A stretch of DNA of 64,000 nucleotides from assembly GCA_905182565.1 (NCBI GenBank), contig CAJJCB010000026.1, positions 124,001 to 188,000 of the forward strand, read 5' to 3'. Source of the stretch: Acidimicrobiaceae bacterium (GTDB lineage Bacteria; Actinomycetota; Acidimicrobiia; Acidimicrobiales; Poriferisodalaceae). Shown here piece after piece: positions 43,752 to 52,867 of the stretch (the stretch's first letter is position 1; each line of letters begins with the position of its first letter). The notes below the pieces were generated by a model. That model did not search any database. It was not told where the DNA came from and saw only the letters and a list, made by a program, of their open reading frames with translations. The position numbers were made by a program, and so were the translations under genes.

Positions 43752-43817
43752 CAAAGTAGCTGTTTGGCTTACTCCGCTAAGGAACTTAGCCGAGCAGCTA
43801 CTTTGCTAACACTTTTT
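43752..43817. terminator. Terminator between convergent thiolase and dxs
   Basis: CAAAGTAGCTG (43752-43762) pairs with CAGCTACTTTG (43795-43805) without mismatch, and the stem continues inward through GGCT/AGCC with two wobbles. TTTTT follows on the plus strand (43813-43817). It lies in the 130-base gap between the two converging genes. Confidence 0.7.
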
Positions 43818-43837
43818 CCAGAGATAAGAATTTATGG

Positions 43838-45697
43838 CTAAAGTTCTAATGCATTGCGAATAGTTGAAGCTATCCCTACCCCGTCAAGACCTAGCTCTGC
43901 GTGAATCTCATCTACATTTCCATGACCAATGTAGGCATCAGGGACACCCAATTGAAGAAGCCTTGGAGGCAATCCAGGGATGTCTTGTAGAGCATCTGAC
44001 ATGAGACTGCCAAAGCCTCCAATACGAACACCATCTTCTACCGTTACGACTATTGGATACTCATGTGCGTTAGCGATTAGCGTTGGATCTAGAGGCTTTA
44101 GTACGCGTGCATCCCATATCGATACTTTAATGCCCTCATCAGCAAGGATTGTTGCCGCTTCTATGCATGGAGTTAACATGTTGCCAGCTGATATAAGACA
44201 CGCATCTTTGCCTTTAGATACTGAACGTGCGGCGAGACCAGAACCAGTTGAGTCAGACTCCGGAGCAGTTCCTTTTGGCCAACGAATTGCAACTGGACCG
44301 GCTGTTATCTTGAGTGCTTCACTAAACATTATTTCAAGTTCTTGGATAGACGAGGGTGCAAATATTGTCATTCCTGGAATCCTTGCGTACATGGAAATAT
44401 CGAATACCCCATGGTGTGAGGCACCATCAGCTCCCGTGATGCCAGCCCGATCAATACAAAAAATAACCGGCAAGCGATGAAGCCCTACGTCGTACAGTGC
44501 CTGGTCAAAAGCTCGTGCCAAAAATGTTGAATAGATGGCTACCACTGGTCTCAAGCCAGCTCTAGCCATGCCGGCGGCTGAAGTTAAGGCATGCTGCTCA
44601 GCTATGCCGACGTCAAAAAAACGATCAGGGAAACGTTTTTGGAATGGTATAAGACCAGTAGATCCTGGCATGGCTGCTGTTATAGCCACTATCCTTGGGT
44701 CATTTTCGGCTGACTCTAATAGTATTTTTGTGAAAGTTTTGGTGTATGACGCGCCTTTGTAATTTGCAGATTCGCTACCAGTTGCCGGATCAAATATAGC
44801 AATGTCATGAAAATGTTTTTCATCGTCGTCTTCTGCTGGAGCATACCCTCTCCCTTTTTCTGTTAAGACATGGACGACTATAGGTCCATCCTCATATGCA
44901 GCGGCAGAACGGAGTGCAGATTCTAACTCTTCGAAGTCGTGGCCATCGATTGGACCGAGATACCGAACTCCCAAAGTCTCAAAGAATGCTGGCGGTTCCC
45001 ACATATCTCGCATTGCTGCTGCAGCACCGGAAAGCCCTCGTTTCACTTCGCCCCCGAGCGGCATTTTGTCAAGGATGCTCGTGACCGCTTGGCGTCCTTT
45101 CCAGTAGTTAGGAGATTGGCGAAGTTTTGACATTGCAGTGGATAGGCGGCTGACAGTTGGAGCGTAAGAGCGCCCATTGTCATTTAGAATAATTATGGCC
45201 TTTTGGCCATAATGGCCAAGGTTATTTAGGGCTTCGAAAGCCATACCTCCGGTCATTGACCCATCGCCGATTACTGCGATTGCTCGGCGAGACTCTTGGC
45301 CCGTTAGCTCAAATCCGGTAACCAGACCAGAGGCCCAACTCAATGATGTTGATGCGTGACTGTTCTCAACGAAGTCATGCTCAGATTCTGAAGAGCTCGG
45401 GTAACCGGAAAGGCCGTTCCGTTTCCTAAGCTGCGAAAAGTCAGCCTGACGGCCAGTAATCATTTTGTGGACGTAGGTTTGATGGCCTGTGTCCCAAATA
45501 ATTACGTCTTGTGGAGATTTGAAAATTCGATGAAGAGCTATCGTCAATTCTACCGCGCCTAGATTAGAACCGAGATGGCCGCCTGTCTTAGCGACTGCTT
45601 GAACTATAAATTCTCTCATCTCTGCAGCGAGCTCAACGAGTTCTTTATAATTCAGTGGATTCAGATCAGCTGGACTTTTAATTTTCTCGAGGTGCAT
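43838..45697 (-). CDS. dxs: 1-deoxy-D-xylulose-5-phosphate synthase
   Basis: DXS condenses pyruvate and glyceraldehyde 3-phosphate with ThDP, the entry to the MEP isoprenoid pathway. The 619-residue protein has HLGSNLGAVELTIALH, IWDTGHQTYVHKMITGR, the ThDP motif AVIGDGSMTGGMAFEALNN, DIGH-like DGHDFEELESAL, and in the transketolase part DVGIAEQHALTSAAGMA and HHGVFDISMYARIPGMTIFAP. ATG start. A TTGACA box lies about 65 bases upstream. PAP2 is upstream on the same strand. Confidence 0.97.
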   Translation of the reverse strand: MHLEKIKSPADLNPLNYKELVELAAEMREFIVQAVAKTGGHLGSNLGAVELTIALHRIFKSPQDVIIWDTGHQTYVHKMITGRQADFSQLRKRNGLSGYPSSSESEHDFVENSHASTSLSWASGLVTGFELTGQESRRAIAVIGDGSMTGGMAFEALNNLGHYGQKAIIILNDNGRSYAPTVSRLSTAMSKLRQSPNYWKGRQAVTSILDKMPLGGEVKRGLSGAAAAMRDMWEPPAFFETLGVRYLGPIDGHDFEELESALRSAAAYEDGPIVVHVLTEKGRGYAPAEDDDEKHFHDIAIFDPATGSESANYKGASYTKTFTKILLESAENDPRIVAITAAMPGSTGLIPFQKRFPDRFFDVGIAEQHALTSAAGMARAGLRPVVAIYSTFLARAFDQALYDVGLHRLPVIFCIDRAGITGADGASHHGVFDISMYARIPGMTIFAPSSIQELEIMFSEALKITAGPVAIRWPKGTAPESDSTGSGLAARSVSKGKDACLISAGNMLTPCIEAATILADEGIKVSIWDARVLKPLDPTLIANAHEYPIVVTVEDGVRIGGFGSLMSDALQDIPGLPPRLLQLGVPDAYIGHGNVDEIHAELGLDGVGIASTIRNALEL

Positions 45698-45735
45698 GGG
45701 TCAGCTTCACCAAATTCTAGACGAGGAAAGAAACT

Positions 45736-45764
45736 ATTTGTGTCTGACCTTGAAGCTATGTCAA
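45736..45764 (-). promoter_or_regulatory. Possible promoter for dxs
   Basis: On the minus strand a perfect TTGACA (45764-45759) is followed after 17 bases by ACAAAT (45741-45736), a weak -10 match, 38 bases before the dxs ATG. The spacing is ideal; the -10 matches three of six positions. Confidence 0.4.
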
Positions 45765-45798
45765 ACATTTAAAAAAAGGACAGTTATCTACAAGGATC

Positions 45799-46599
45799 CT
45801 AGAGCTTGAGAGAAGTCATGAGACGGCGTCTTCCCCAATAACCGCTTAACCTATTACTAATTATTGCTCCTAAGCCAAGAGTAATTAGCCCGGCTATACC
45901 GTCTATCCAATAGTGATTTCCGGTAACTACGATAGTGAAAAGAGTGAGTAGAGGGTAAGTAAGTAGGATCGTGCGCGATATTTTGCGTCGAAGAATTGGG
46001 TGCAAAGCGTAAACACACCAAGCTGCCCATGCTAAATGAAGACTCGGCATTGCTGCCCATTGGTTTGAAATTGCTTGCATGGTTCCTGAGTCGAAAGACC
46101 AAAGTCCTCCAAACTCTGAAAGGCTATCAACGAATTTGTATCCGATTAAATTGGCTCCATACGGAGCTTCAGCTGATAAAAGACGGGGCGGCATCAGCGG
46201 AAAAAGAGCGAAACCAGTTAGTGCTATTGCAGTTGTAGCTCCTAACGTGCTTCTGTAACGGCGAAAACGAAAAGGAAATTTCCAGTAAAGATAGACGCCT
46301 GTTCCGATCGTGACTAGGAAATGGAAACTCCCATAAAAAACGTTAGAAGCCCACATTAACCAAGTGAAATTGAGAAAGGTTGTTTGGACAGCCTCCTCAA
46401 AGTACAGGCCTAAAGCACGTTCAAACTTTATTACCAGTTCAGCGTTGCTGGCGGCTGTGCTCGAAGCAGCGGCAAAAAAACCGTTTGAACCAAATTGATT
46501 TCGTATCTGGCTATACACAAAATAGAAGCCAGCTATATACAGAAGCTCCTTCCACCAAGACAGGGCGTGATTATTTTCAGTTGTCTGATGTTTCATCAA
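45799..46599 (-). CDS. PAP2-superfamily membrane phosphatase/phosphotransferase
   Basis: A 266-residue membrane protein with about six TM helices. AAMPSLHLAWAAW and GNHYWIDGIAGL are the C2/C3 motifs of the PAP2 (Aur1-like) family, with the catalytic His residues in SLH and NHYWID. The N-terminal KFERALGLYFEEAVQ loop is typical of the actinobacterial inositol-phosphoryl-transferase-like group. Likely acts on a lipid phosphate at the outer face of the membrane. Upstream of dxs on the same strand. Confidence 0.8.
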   Translation of the reverse strand: MMKHQTTENNHALSWWKELLYIAGFYFVYSQIRNQFGSNGFFAAASSTAASNAELVIKFERALGLYFEEAVQTTFLNFTWLMWASNVFYGSFHFLVTIGTGVYLYWKFPFRFRRYRSTLGATTAIALTGFALFPLMPPRLLSAEAPYGANLIGYKFVDSLSEFGGLWSFDSGTMQAISNQWAAMPSLHLAWAAWCVYALHPILRRKISRTILLTYPLLTLFTIVVTGNHYWIDGIAGLITLGLGAIISNRLSGYWGRRRLMTSLKL

Positions 46600-46814
46600 T
46601 GGAGCTTGCTTTTGGAACCCATAAGAAAATTGTGAAAGTTGAATGTTGGCCAGGAATAACTAAAAGCTCGATAGAGCTAAACTACAACATAAACGCTAGC
46701 AAATTGTTGCCTTATCTGCTGTTGTAGCCTCATTGTCGCAATGTTGGAACCCACTGAAGGGGTTCTAATCGATTATCCCGGGTAATCTATATAAATTCTG
46801 CAGAAAGAGAGTCA

Positions 46815-48227
46815 ATGTCAGAAGACTTAGCTCCTGGACCTTTGTTAGATCCCTCCCTTGTCGAGACAACTTTACGAGTCGCCCTGTCAAAGGGTGGCGA
46901 GTGGGCAGAACTGTTCGCTGAAGATCGTCAGAGTGCGAGCTCTAGCTTCGACGAAGGCCGTGTAGACTCAATGTCCTCGAGTAGGGATCGCGGAGTGGGT
47001 ATCCGAGTCACTGTCGGAGAAATTACGGGTTTTGCCCATACTTCAGATCTCAGCTTACAGGGACTCAAAGAAGCAGCTGAAGTAGCTGCTTCTGCCGCTA
47101 CTAGCTCATCCAGGACGACCGCAGTTGCTCTTAATGGAGATGGCCTTGCCTCTACTCGTGTGAAGACGCTTCCAAATCTCGTGTCGAAAGAATCTAAAGT
47201 AGCACTGCTGCGCAGAGCCAATGAAGCAGCGCGTTCAGCAGGGAGCGCGATCTCCCAAGTTACGGTTGGATACTCCGAAGGGCGGCGGCGTATCTTAGTA
47301 GCTAACACTGCAGGGATCTTCCGGGCAGATGATCAAGTTAGAACTCTTTTTTCAGTTAATTGCGTAGCGACAGGTGATCAAGGCCTCCAGACGGGCCGAG
47401 AAACAGTCGGATACACAGTTGGCTATGAACTGTTTGAAGAAAATGATGTAGAGGCACTCGCGGAACGAGCTGCAAACAGAGCTATAACAAAACTTCGAGC
47501 GCGCCCCGCACCAAGCGGTGAATTACCTGTGGTTATCAAAAATGGTGGCGGAGGAGTGCTCTTCCATGAGGCATGCGGCCACGGGCTTGAAGCTGATTTA
47601 GTCAAAAAAGGTGCTTCTGTGTTCAAAGACAGAATTGGGCAGCAAGTGGCTTCTTCGCTTGTAACTCTCATTGACGATGGAACAATGGGCGTGGAGTGGG
47701 GAGCCCTTAGGATTGATGATGAAGGAGCCTTTACTCAAAGCAACACGCTAATAGAGAATGGTGTATTGACGGATTACATGTGGGATCACCTGCGCTCTAA
47801 AGATGCTGGCCGTGTTCCCTCAGGAAATGGCAGACGGCAAAGCTACCAACACTTACCGATGGTGCGGATGACCAACACTTTTGTTACAAACGGTGAAACT
47901 GAGCCAGCTGACATTATTGCTGATACAACTCGCGGCGTTTATGTTGCCCAGCTAGGAGGGGGCCAAGTAAACACGGCTACCGGTGATTTTGTATTTGGAA
48001 TGACTGAGGCATATTTAATTGAGAATGGTGAAATTACTGAGCCCCTCCGAGAAGGTAATTTGATCGGCAACGGTCCCGAAGTTTTAAAAAACATTGACGT
48101 GATCGCGAATGATTTCGCTATGGGAAGCCCCGGCACTTGCGGGAAAGATGGACAAGGCGTTCCGGTTGGCGATGGTCAGCCAACTTTGCGAGTTAGCGCC
48201 CTCACAGTCGGCGGAACCGCAGCATGA
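46815..48227 (+). CDS. tldD: TldD metalloprotease subunit
   Basis: A 470-residue TldD protein. The metal-binding motif is GGGVLFHEACGHGLEAD (HExxxH), followed by GVEWGALRIDDEGAFTQSNTLIENG and NGRRQSYQHLPMVRMTNTFV. TldD forms a heterodimer with TldE and cleaves unfolded or modified peptides through a narrow channel; in several bacteria the pair matures ribosomally made peptides. The ATG has a GAAAGAGAG ribosome site. Its stop overlaps the tldE start by 4 bases. Confidence 0.95.
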   Translation: MSEDLAPGPLLDPSLVETTLRVALSKGGEWAELFAEDRQSASSSFDEGRVDSMSSSRDRGVGIRVTVGEITGFAHTSDLSLQGLKEAAEVAASAATSSSRTTAVALNGDGLASTRVKTLPNLVSKESKVALLRRANEAARSAGSAISQVTVGYSEGRRRILVANTAGIFRADDQVRTLFSVNCVATGDQGLQTGRETVGYTVGYELFEENDVEALAERAANRAITKLRARPAPSGELPVVIKNGGGGVLFHEACGHGLEADLVKKGASVFKDRIGQQVASSLVTLIDDGTMGVEWGALRIDDEGAFTQSNTLIENGVLTDYMWDHLRSKDAGRVPSGNGRRQSYQHLPMVRMTNTFVTNGETEPADIIADTTRGVYVAQLGGGQVNTATGDFVFGMTEAYLIENGEITEPLREGNLIGNGPEVLKNIDVIANDFAMGSPGTCGKDGQGVPVGDGQPTLRVSALTVGGTAA

Positions 48228-49570
48228 CTATACGCGAGCTACCAGACATAGCAAAAGAAATTATAGATTCAGCAAAAGCTGGCGAAGAAATAGAGGTAGC
48301 ACTTTCGCGTGGCCGATCGACGACTGTGAACGCGTACCGTGGAGAAGTTGAGTCTCTAAAATCTGGATCAAGCCAGGGAGTAGGTGTCCGAATTATCATC
48401 GATGGTTGTGAAGGATTTGCCTCAGCTGGTTCGTTAGATCCGGAGATTGTGTTGGAGGTCGTCAACGAAGCTCGGCAAAATCTGACTTTCGCCGAGAAAG
48501 ATCCCCATCAGGCTATCGCTACACCGGATGGCGTAGAACCTCCGGGATTAGATCTATTTGATAGATCAGTGTTAGAAGTATCCGAGAAAGAGAAGATTGC
48601 GATAGCAATTGATTTGGAACGTCGCTGCCTAGATAGAGACAAACGGATTACAGGTGTACGGGCTTCAACTTGGGCTGATGGTTGGGCTGAATTCGCGTTG
48701 GCATCAACTGCGGGTATCGCTATTCATGAAGAGGGCGGTAGCTGTAGTGTGGGAGTTCAACCATTAGCTGAAGAATCGGGCGAGACACAAATAGGGTATT
48801 ACGGAGACGTGGCCAGGCGACTTGAAAACCTTGATCTTGAAAAAGTTGTAGCAGAAGCGGTGGATGGGGCCACCAGTTTGCTTGGTGCCACAAAGCCGGC
48901 CAGTCAGCGCGTTACTGTTATTTTTGAACCATCAGTGGCCGCTGCCTTCCTAGGAGTAGTGGCCGGATCTTTGACGGGGGATCGGGTGGCAAAGGGCCGC
49001 TCGCCTTTTGCTGAACGAATGGGAGAAACAATAGCTGTAGCTGATTTGACGCTTTTTGATGACCCAACTGACGAACGATCACTAGGAGCTGAAAACTACG
49101 ATGGTGAAGGTCTTGCTACACGAAGAAATGATTTAATAGTGAGTGGTTCTCTGAACACTTTTTTGCACAATAGCTACACTGCTCGGCGCCTTGGCGTCAT
49201 TTCAACAGGTTCAGCAGTCAGAGGAGTTAGGTCGAGACCGGGGGTTGGCATGCATGCAATGCAAATTCTTCCTGGAGATCGGACAAGAGAAGAATTAATT
49301 CGTAACGTACGAAATGGTATTTTTGTCCGTGGTGTTAATGGTCTTCATAGTGGAGTGAATCCAGTAAGCGGAGATTTCTCTGTGGGAGCGTATGGGCATA
49401 GAATCGTTGATGGTTCTTTAGGGGAACCCTTCCGTGAGGCCACTATTGCTTCGACGGTGCAACGCATGTTGCTAGACATCGTTGAAGTTGGAGGCGACTT
49501 TGAATTTCTGCCGGGAGGCACAGGAATGTCTTCCTTGGTTATCGCTGAAATTGCGCTATCAGGCTCATAA
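48224..49570 (+). CDS. tldE: TldE/PmbA metalloprotease subunit
   Basis: A 448-residue PmbA/TldE protein: TTVNAYRGEVESLKSGSSQGVGVRI at the start, PSVAAAFLGVVAGSLTGDRVAKG in the middle and FVRGVNGLHSGVNPVSGDFSVGA near the end, which are the family blocks; it lacks the HExxxH motif, as expected for the non-metal subunit. ATGA overlap with tldD ensures equal synthesis. No precursor peptide gene is visible nearby. Confidence 0.95.
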   Translation: MTIRELPDIAKEIIDSAKAGEEIEVALSRGRSTTVNAYRGEVESLKSGSSQGVGVRIIIDGCEGFASAGSLDPEIVLEVVNEARQNLTFAEKDPHQAIATPDGVEPPGLDLFDRSVLEVSEKEKIAIAIDLERRCLDRDKRITGVRASTWADGWAEFALASTAGIAIHEEGGSCSVGVQPLAEESGETQIGYYGDVARRLENLDLEKVVAEAVDGATSLLGATKPASQRVTVIFEPSVAAAFLGVVAGSLTGDRVAKGRSPFAERMGETIAVADLTLFDDPTDERSLGAENYDGEGLATRRNDLIVSGSLNTFLHNSYTARRLGVISTGSAVRGVRSRPGVGMHAMQILPGDRTREELIRNVRNGIFVRGVNGLHSGVNPVSGDFSVGAYGHRIVDGSLGEPFREATIASTVQRMLLDIVEVGGDFEFLPGGTGMSSLVIAEIALSGS

Positions 49571-49610
49571 CGAGCAGCGAGACGGCGATAGTCTTGCTAC
49601 CCTGCGCCTC

Positions 49611-50324
49611 GTGCCTTCTACCCCGACTCAAGAAGCGATTGACCGCCATCCACATTTAGCGGAGGAGTGTCCTGATGGTTGGGTCCGCGTGGATTTCCAT
49701 TCACACACGATGTGGTCAGGAGATTCAACTACGACACCAGATGAGATTCTGCGCTGTGTAGTCGAGAGTGGAATAGATGTTCTTTGTGTAACTGACCATC
49801 ACGCCGTAAAGGGTGCTTTTGAACTGAAAAAAGATCTTCCCTGCCGCGTCATCATTGGAGAAGAACTCAAAACTTACGCTGGAGAAATAATTGGTTTATT
49901 TCTTAATGAAAGGGTTCCACAGGGAATTCCACCTCGAGAAGCAGCTGAGTTAATTCGCTCGCAAGGCGGACTGGTTTATATCCCGCATCCATTTGACCCT
50001 TTGAGAAATAATTTGCGACCGGAAGTCCTTGATGAACTCGTATCGGCCGGTTTAGTAGATGGAATAGAAGTGATGAATGGTAAAACGAGTCTAAGTAGTC
50101 TCAACCGCAAGGCTTCAGATTATGCGAAAGAACATGGCTTAGCTATCGGAGCTGGTAGCGACGCGCACATAGCGGAGGCTCTGGGATCTGCTTACCTGGA
50201 GATGCCAGATTTTCAAACTGTTTCCCAATTCTTAGATGGAATGCGTCAGGGGGTTCCAGTCGGTCACTATTATGACCCACCAAGGCAGTGGAGACCGCGT
50301 ATTGTTCCGTCTACGGTTGAATAG
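49611..50324 (+). CDS. PHP-domain metal-dependent phosphoesterase
   Basis: A 237-residue PHP protein. The four motifs are DFHSHTMWSGDSTTTPDE, CVTDHHAVKGAFEL, LVYIPHPFDPLR and IGAGSDAHIAEALG, giving the histidine/aspartate trinuclear metal site. It matches small stand-alone PHP phosphatases (3',5'-nucleotide bisphosphate or RNA-end processing types). The GTG at 49611 is chosen because a longer frame would overlap tldE by about 90 bases. Confidence 0.85.
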   Translation: MPSTPTQEAIDRHPHLAEECPDGWVRVDFHSHTMWSGDSTTTPDEILRCVVESGIDVLCVTDHHAVKGAFELKKDLPCRVIIGEELKTYAGEIIGLFLNERVPQGIPPREAAELIRSQGGLVYIPHPFDPLRNNLRPEVLDELVSAGLVDGIEVMNGKTSLSSLNRKASDYAKEHGLAIGAGSDAHIAEALGSAYLEMPDFQTVSQFLDGMRQGVPVGHYYDPPRQWRPRIVPSTVE

Positions 50325-50356
50325 CTCAGACTGATAACGTCTCGAAAAGATCGACA

Positions 50357-51193
50357 ATGTCCATTTTTCACGCAATATTTCTAGGGATAACACAAGGGCT
50401 CTCTGAATTTTTTCCGATTTCGTCGAGTGGCCACCTAGAACTGGTTCCTAGAGTTTTGGGGTGGAACGACTTCAGTAGTGACACCAGATTAGAAAATACT
50501 TTTGACGTGGCGCTCCATGTCGGAACACTCGCAGGGGCTATAACTTTTTTGTGGGCAGACGTGAAGCGGTATGGCATGGCTTTCATAAGAGCATCCGCTA
50601 GAAAAACAAAGTGGACCCAAGATGGAAAAATAGGTTTGTGCCTACTTTTATCGGCGGCCCCAGCTGCCTTGTGCGCCCTGGCTATGGAGTCTGTGCTTTT
50701 AGGTTTAGCCGAAAGTTTACGTTTGATAGCGCTTTTGCTGGTTCTATTTGGATTTTTTATGGGCTTAGCTGACTGGAAGAGAAGACAAGAACGCCAAATA
50801 GAGGATGCTTCTGTCAGTCATATCGCAATTTTAGCCGTAGCTCAAGCTACGGCACTGTTGCCAGGAGTGAGTAGATCTGGGGTCATTTTGACAGTGGCGC
50901 GAATCTTAAAATTTGAAAGGACTGCAGCTGCGCGCTTAGCCTTTTTGATGGCATTGCCGGTCATATTCGGGGCGGGGCTCTACCGGGGTACGGAAATTGC
51001 TCTTACTGGTATTCCAGATGGATTTTTGTTACCACTCGCTGTTGGAATGATTTCTGCTGGAGTTACCGGTTGGATCGCTGTATGGGTTGTTTTTCGTTTG
51101 CTCAGATTCGGCTCGCTGATGCCGTTTGTTATTTACAGAATAGTTCTGGGGCTAAGCATTTTCTTGATTCTTGCACTCGGCTTTGGAGCCTAA
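50357..51193 (+). CDS. uppP: Undecaprenyl-diphosphatase
   Basis: A 278-residue integral membrane phosphatase of the BacA/UppP type, with some eight TM helices. GITQGLSEFFPISSSGHLELVP is motif 1 (Glu and Ser-rich active site), and LPGVSRSGVILTVARIL is motif 2 with the catalytic Arg. It dephosphorylates undecaprenyl diphosphate to recycle the cell-wall lipid carrier. Together with the PAP2 gene and dxs it adds to an isoprenoid-lipid theme in this part. Confidence 0.95.
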   Translation: MSIFHAIFLGITQGLSEFFPISSSGHLELVPRVLGWNDFSSDTRLENTFDVALHVGTLAGAITFLWADVKRYGMAFIRASARKTKWTQDGKIGLCLLLSAAPAALCALAMESVLLGLAESLRLIALLLVLFGFFMGLADWKRRQERQIEDASVSHIAILAVAQATALLPGVSRSGVILTVARILKFERTAAARLAFLMALPVIFGAGLYRGTEIALTGIPDGFLLPLAVGMISAGVTGWIAVWVVFRLLRFGSLMPFVIYRIVLGLSIFLILALGFGA

Positions 51194-51233
51194 CAACTGG
51201 GACCCGAAAGCATCTCGAGAGTTGCGAGGGACA

Positions 51234-51578
51234 TTACTTACTGGAGCTATCGCTTTTAGAATCACCGCTACTGGACTTAGATTCATTTGTAGAAGGTTTA
51301 GCTGAATCCGATGTACTTTTCGATTCGCCCGAAGCTTCTTTTTGCCCGGCAGTTGTTTGAGATGCTGAAGAGCCTGAATCAGAGGTACTAGTTTTTGAGC
51401 GACTGTCGGTTTTGTAAAATCCACTTCCTTTGAAAGCAATTCCGACGTTGCCAAAGACTTTCTTTACATGCCCCATACATTTTGTATCGAGGCAGTCAAC
51501 AATGGGATCATCCGTAAAGGACTGTCGAAGCTCGAAGTATTTGTCACATGTTTCGCAGTGATATTCATAAGTTGGCAT
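51234..51578 (-). CDS. FmdB-family zinc-ribbon protein with Ser-rich tail
   Basis: A 114-residue protein. MPTYEYHCETCDKYFELRQS and the second cysteine pair (DCLDTKCMG) form the zinc ribbon of the FmdB regulatory family; FGNVGIAFKGSGFYKTDSR is also typical. The last 55 residues are low-complexity Ser/Lys/Thr/Asp. Role in vivo is unknown. It is convergent with uppP. Confidence 0.9.
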   Translation of the reverse strand: MPTYEYHCETCDKYFELRQSFTDDPIVDCLDTKCMGHVKKVFGNVGIAFKGSGFYKTDSRSKTSTSDSGSSASQTTAGQKEASGESKSTSDSAKPSTNESKSSSGDSKSDSSSK

Positions 51579-51702
51579 AGCCGTTGGTGCTCCTCGGTCT
51601 GCTAGGAAAAGACCGCAACGGAATCTTATCTCGCTCTGCTCGGGACAACACTTGGTAGATTAAGACATCTTAACGATTTAATTCAAATAGCTTGATTATG
51701 TG

Positions 51703-52857
51703 ATGGTTAATTCCTTATCGATAGCAGACCTGAGAGCCAAGTATGAGCTTGATCAGGCGACAGCATTAATCCTTGAAAAATACCTTTTCGATCCTGCAAA
51801 TTTTGATTTGCACGCGAACCGAATCAAGCTGGATGGATTCGACCAGGCGAAGAACTACTTAAAAAGAGTTACTTACGTTCCAGAAAAAAAAGACTTGGAG
51901 CAGATGCCATCACGAGACTCACATGAGTATGCGCAGTTAAAAAAGATCGGGGAGGAGGCGTTTCTCGATGGAGAAGTGCTGGTGGTTGTCCTTGCTGGTG
52001 GAATGGCTACTCGATTCGGAGGTGGCATCAAAGCCCTGGCGCCTATTCTCTCAGGTTTGAGTTTTGCAAAAGTGAAACAACTCGATCTTGAAAAATATGC
52101 GCTGAAACATAATGTGACCTGCAAATTATTGTTTATGACGAGCTTTTTGTCCGACGAAAGTATGAGTAGGTGGGCTGCGTCGAATTCAAATGATTATGTA
52201 AAAATCGGAACTTGCCCGCAGTCAATTTCGTTGAGATTAAGGACTGATGGTCAGATATTTCGAGAAGATAATGGAGATGTCTCGTTCTACTCACCAGGCC
52301 ATGGAGATCTCTTAGAAGTTTTGAGTCGAAGTAAGGACTTTGAACAATTTTATGGGGGGGGCGGTAAGTACGTGCTTGTGAACAATGTCGACAATGCAGC
52401 AGCGACTTTCGATCCTGCTGTTTTAGGAGCTCACATATCGATAGGAAAGCAGATGACTTGTGAGATCGCCAAAAATAACTCGTTTGGAGGAGCGCCACGT
52501 ATTGTTGGGGGACGCCTAGAAATTATTGAAGATTTCTGTTTAAGAACTAAAGACAAAATTGAAACTAACCCGTTTCTTAATACAAATACGTTGGTGATTA
52601 ATGCAGAAATTTTCAAAACTCCTGTGGCGCTCAACTATTTTGACGTTGAAAAAAATGTAAATGGGATCCCATTGATCCAATTCGAACTTCTGATCGGAGA
52701 GCTTTCAAGATTTGTTGAAGCAACCATGTTGTTAGTAGAAGATGAGGGTTTGAGTTCAAGATTCGAACCTATGAAATCGCTGTCAGATATAGAGCAGAGA
52801 CGAGAAGCAGTCCTACGAATATTGGCAGACAGAGAAATATTCGATGCCGGGCACTAG
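51703..52857 (+). CDS. UDPGP-family UTP:sugar-1-phosphate uridylyltransferase
   Basis: A 384-residue nucleotidyltransferase with the eukaryote-like UDPGP motif VVVLAGGMATRFGGGIKAL and the later NNVDNAAATFDPAVLG metal/uridine region. The protein makes a UDP-sugar from UTP and a sugar 1-phosphate, most probably UDP-glucose; UDP-GlcNAc is possible. It is the first gene of a run ending in a GLPR-like membrane protein, in the place taken by galU in mycobacteria. The ATG follows a GTG by one codon; no clear ribosome site. Confidence 0.8.
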   Translation: MVNSLSIADLRAKYELDQATALILEKYLFDPANFDLHANRIKLDGFDQAKNYLKRVTYVPEKKDLEQMPSRDSHEYAQLKKIGEEAFLDGEVLVVVLAGGMATRFGGGIKALAPILSGLSFAKVKQLDLEKYALKHNVTCKLLFMTSFLSDESMSRWAASNSNDYVKIGTCPQSISLRLRTDGQIFREDNGDVSFYSPGHGDLLEVLSRSKDFEQFYGGGGKYVLVNNVDNAAATFDPAVLGAHISIGKQMTCEIAKNNSFGGAPRIVGGRLEIIEDFCLRTKDKIETNPFLNTNTLVINAEIFKTPVALNYFDVEKNVNGIPLIQFELLIGELSRFVEATMLLVEDEGLSSRFEPMKSLSDIEQRREAVLRILADREIFDAGH

Positions 52858-52867
52858 ATTTTAAAAT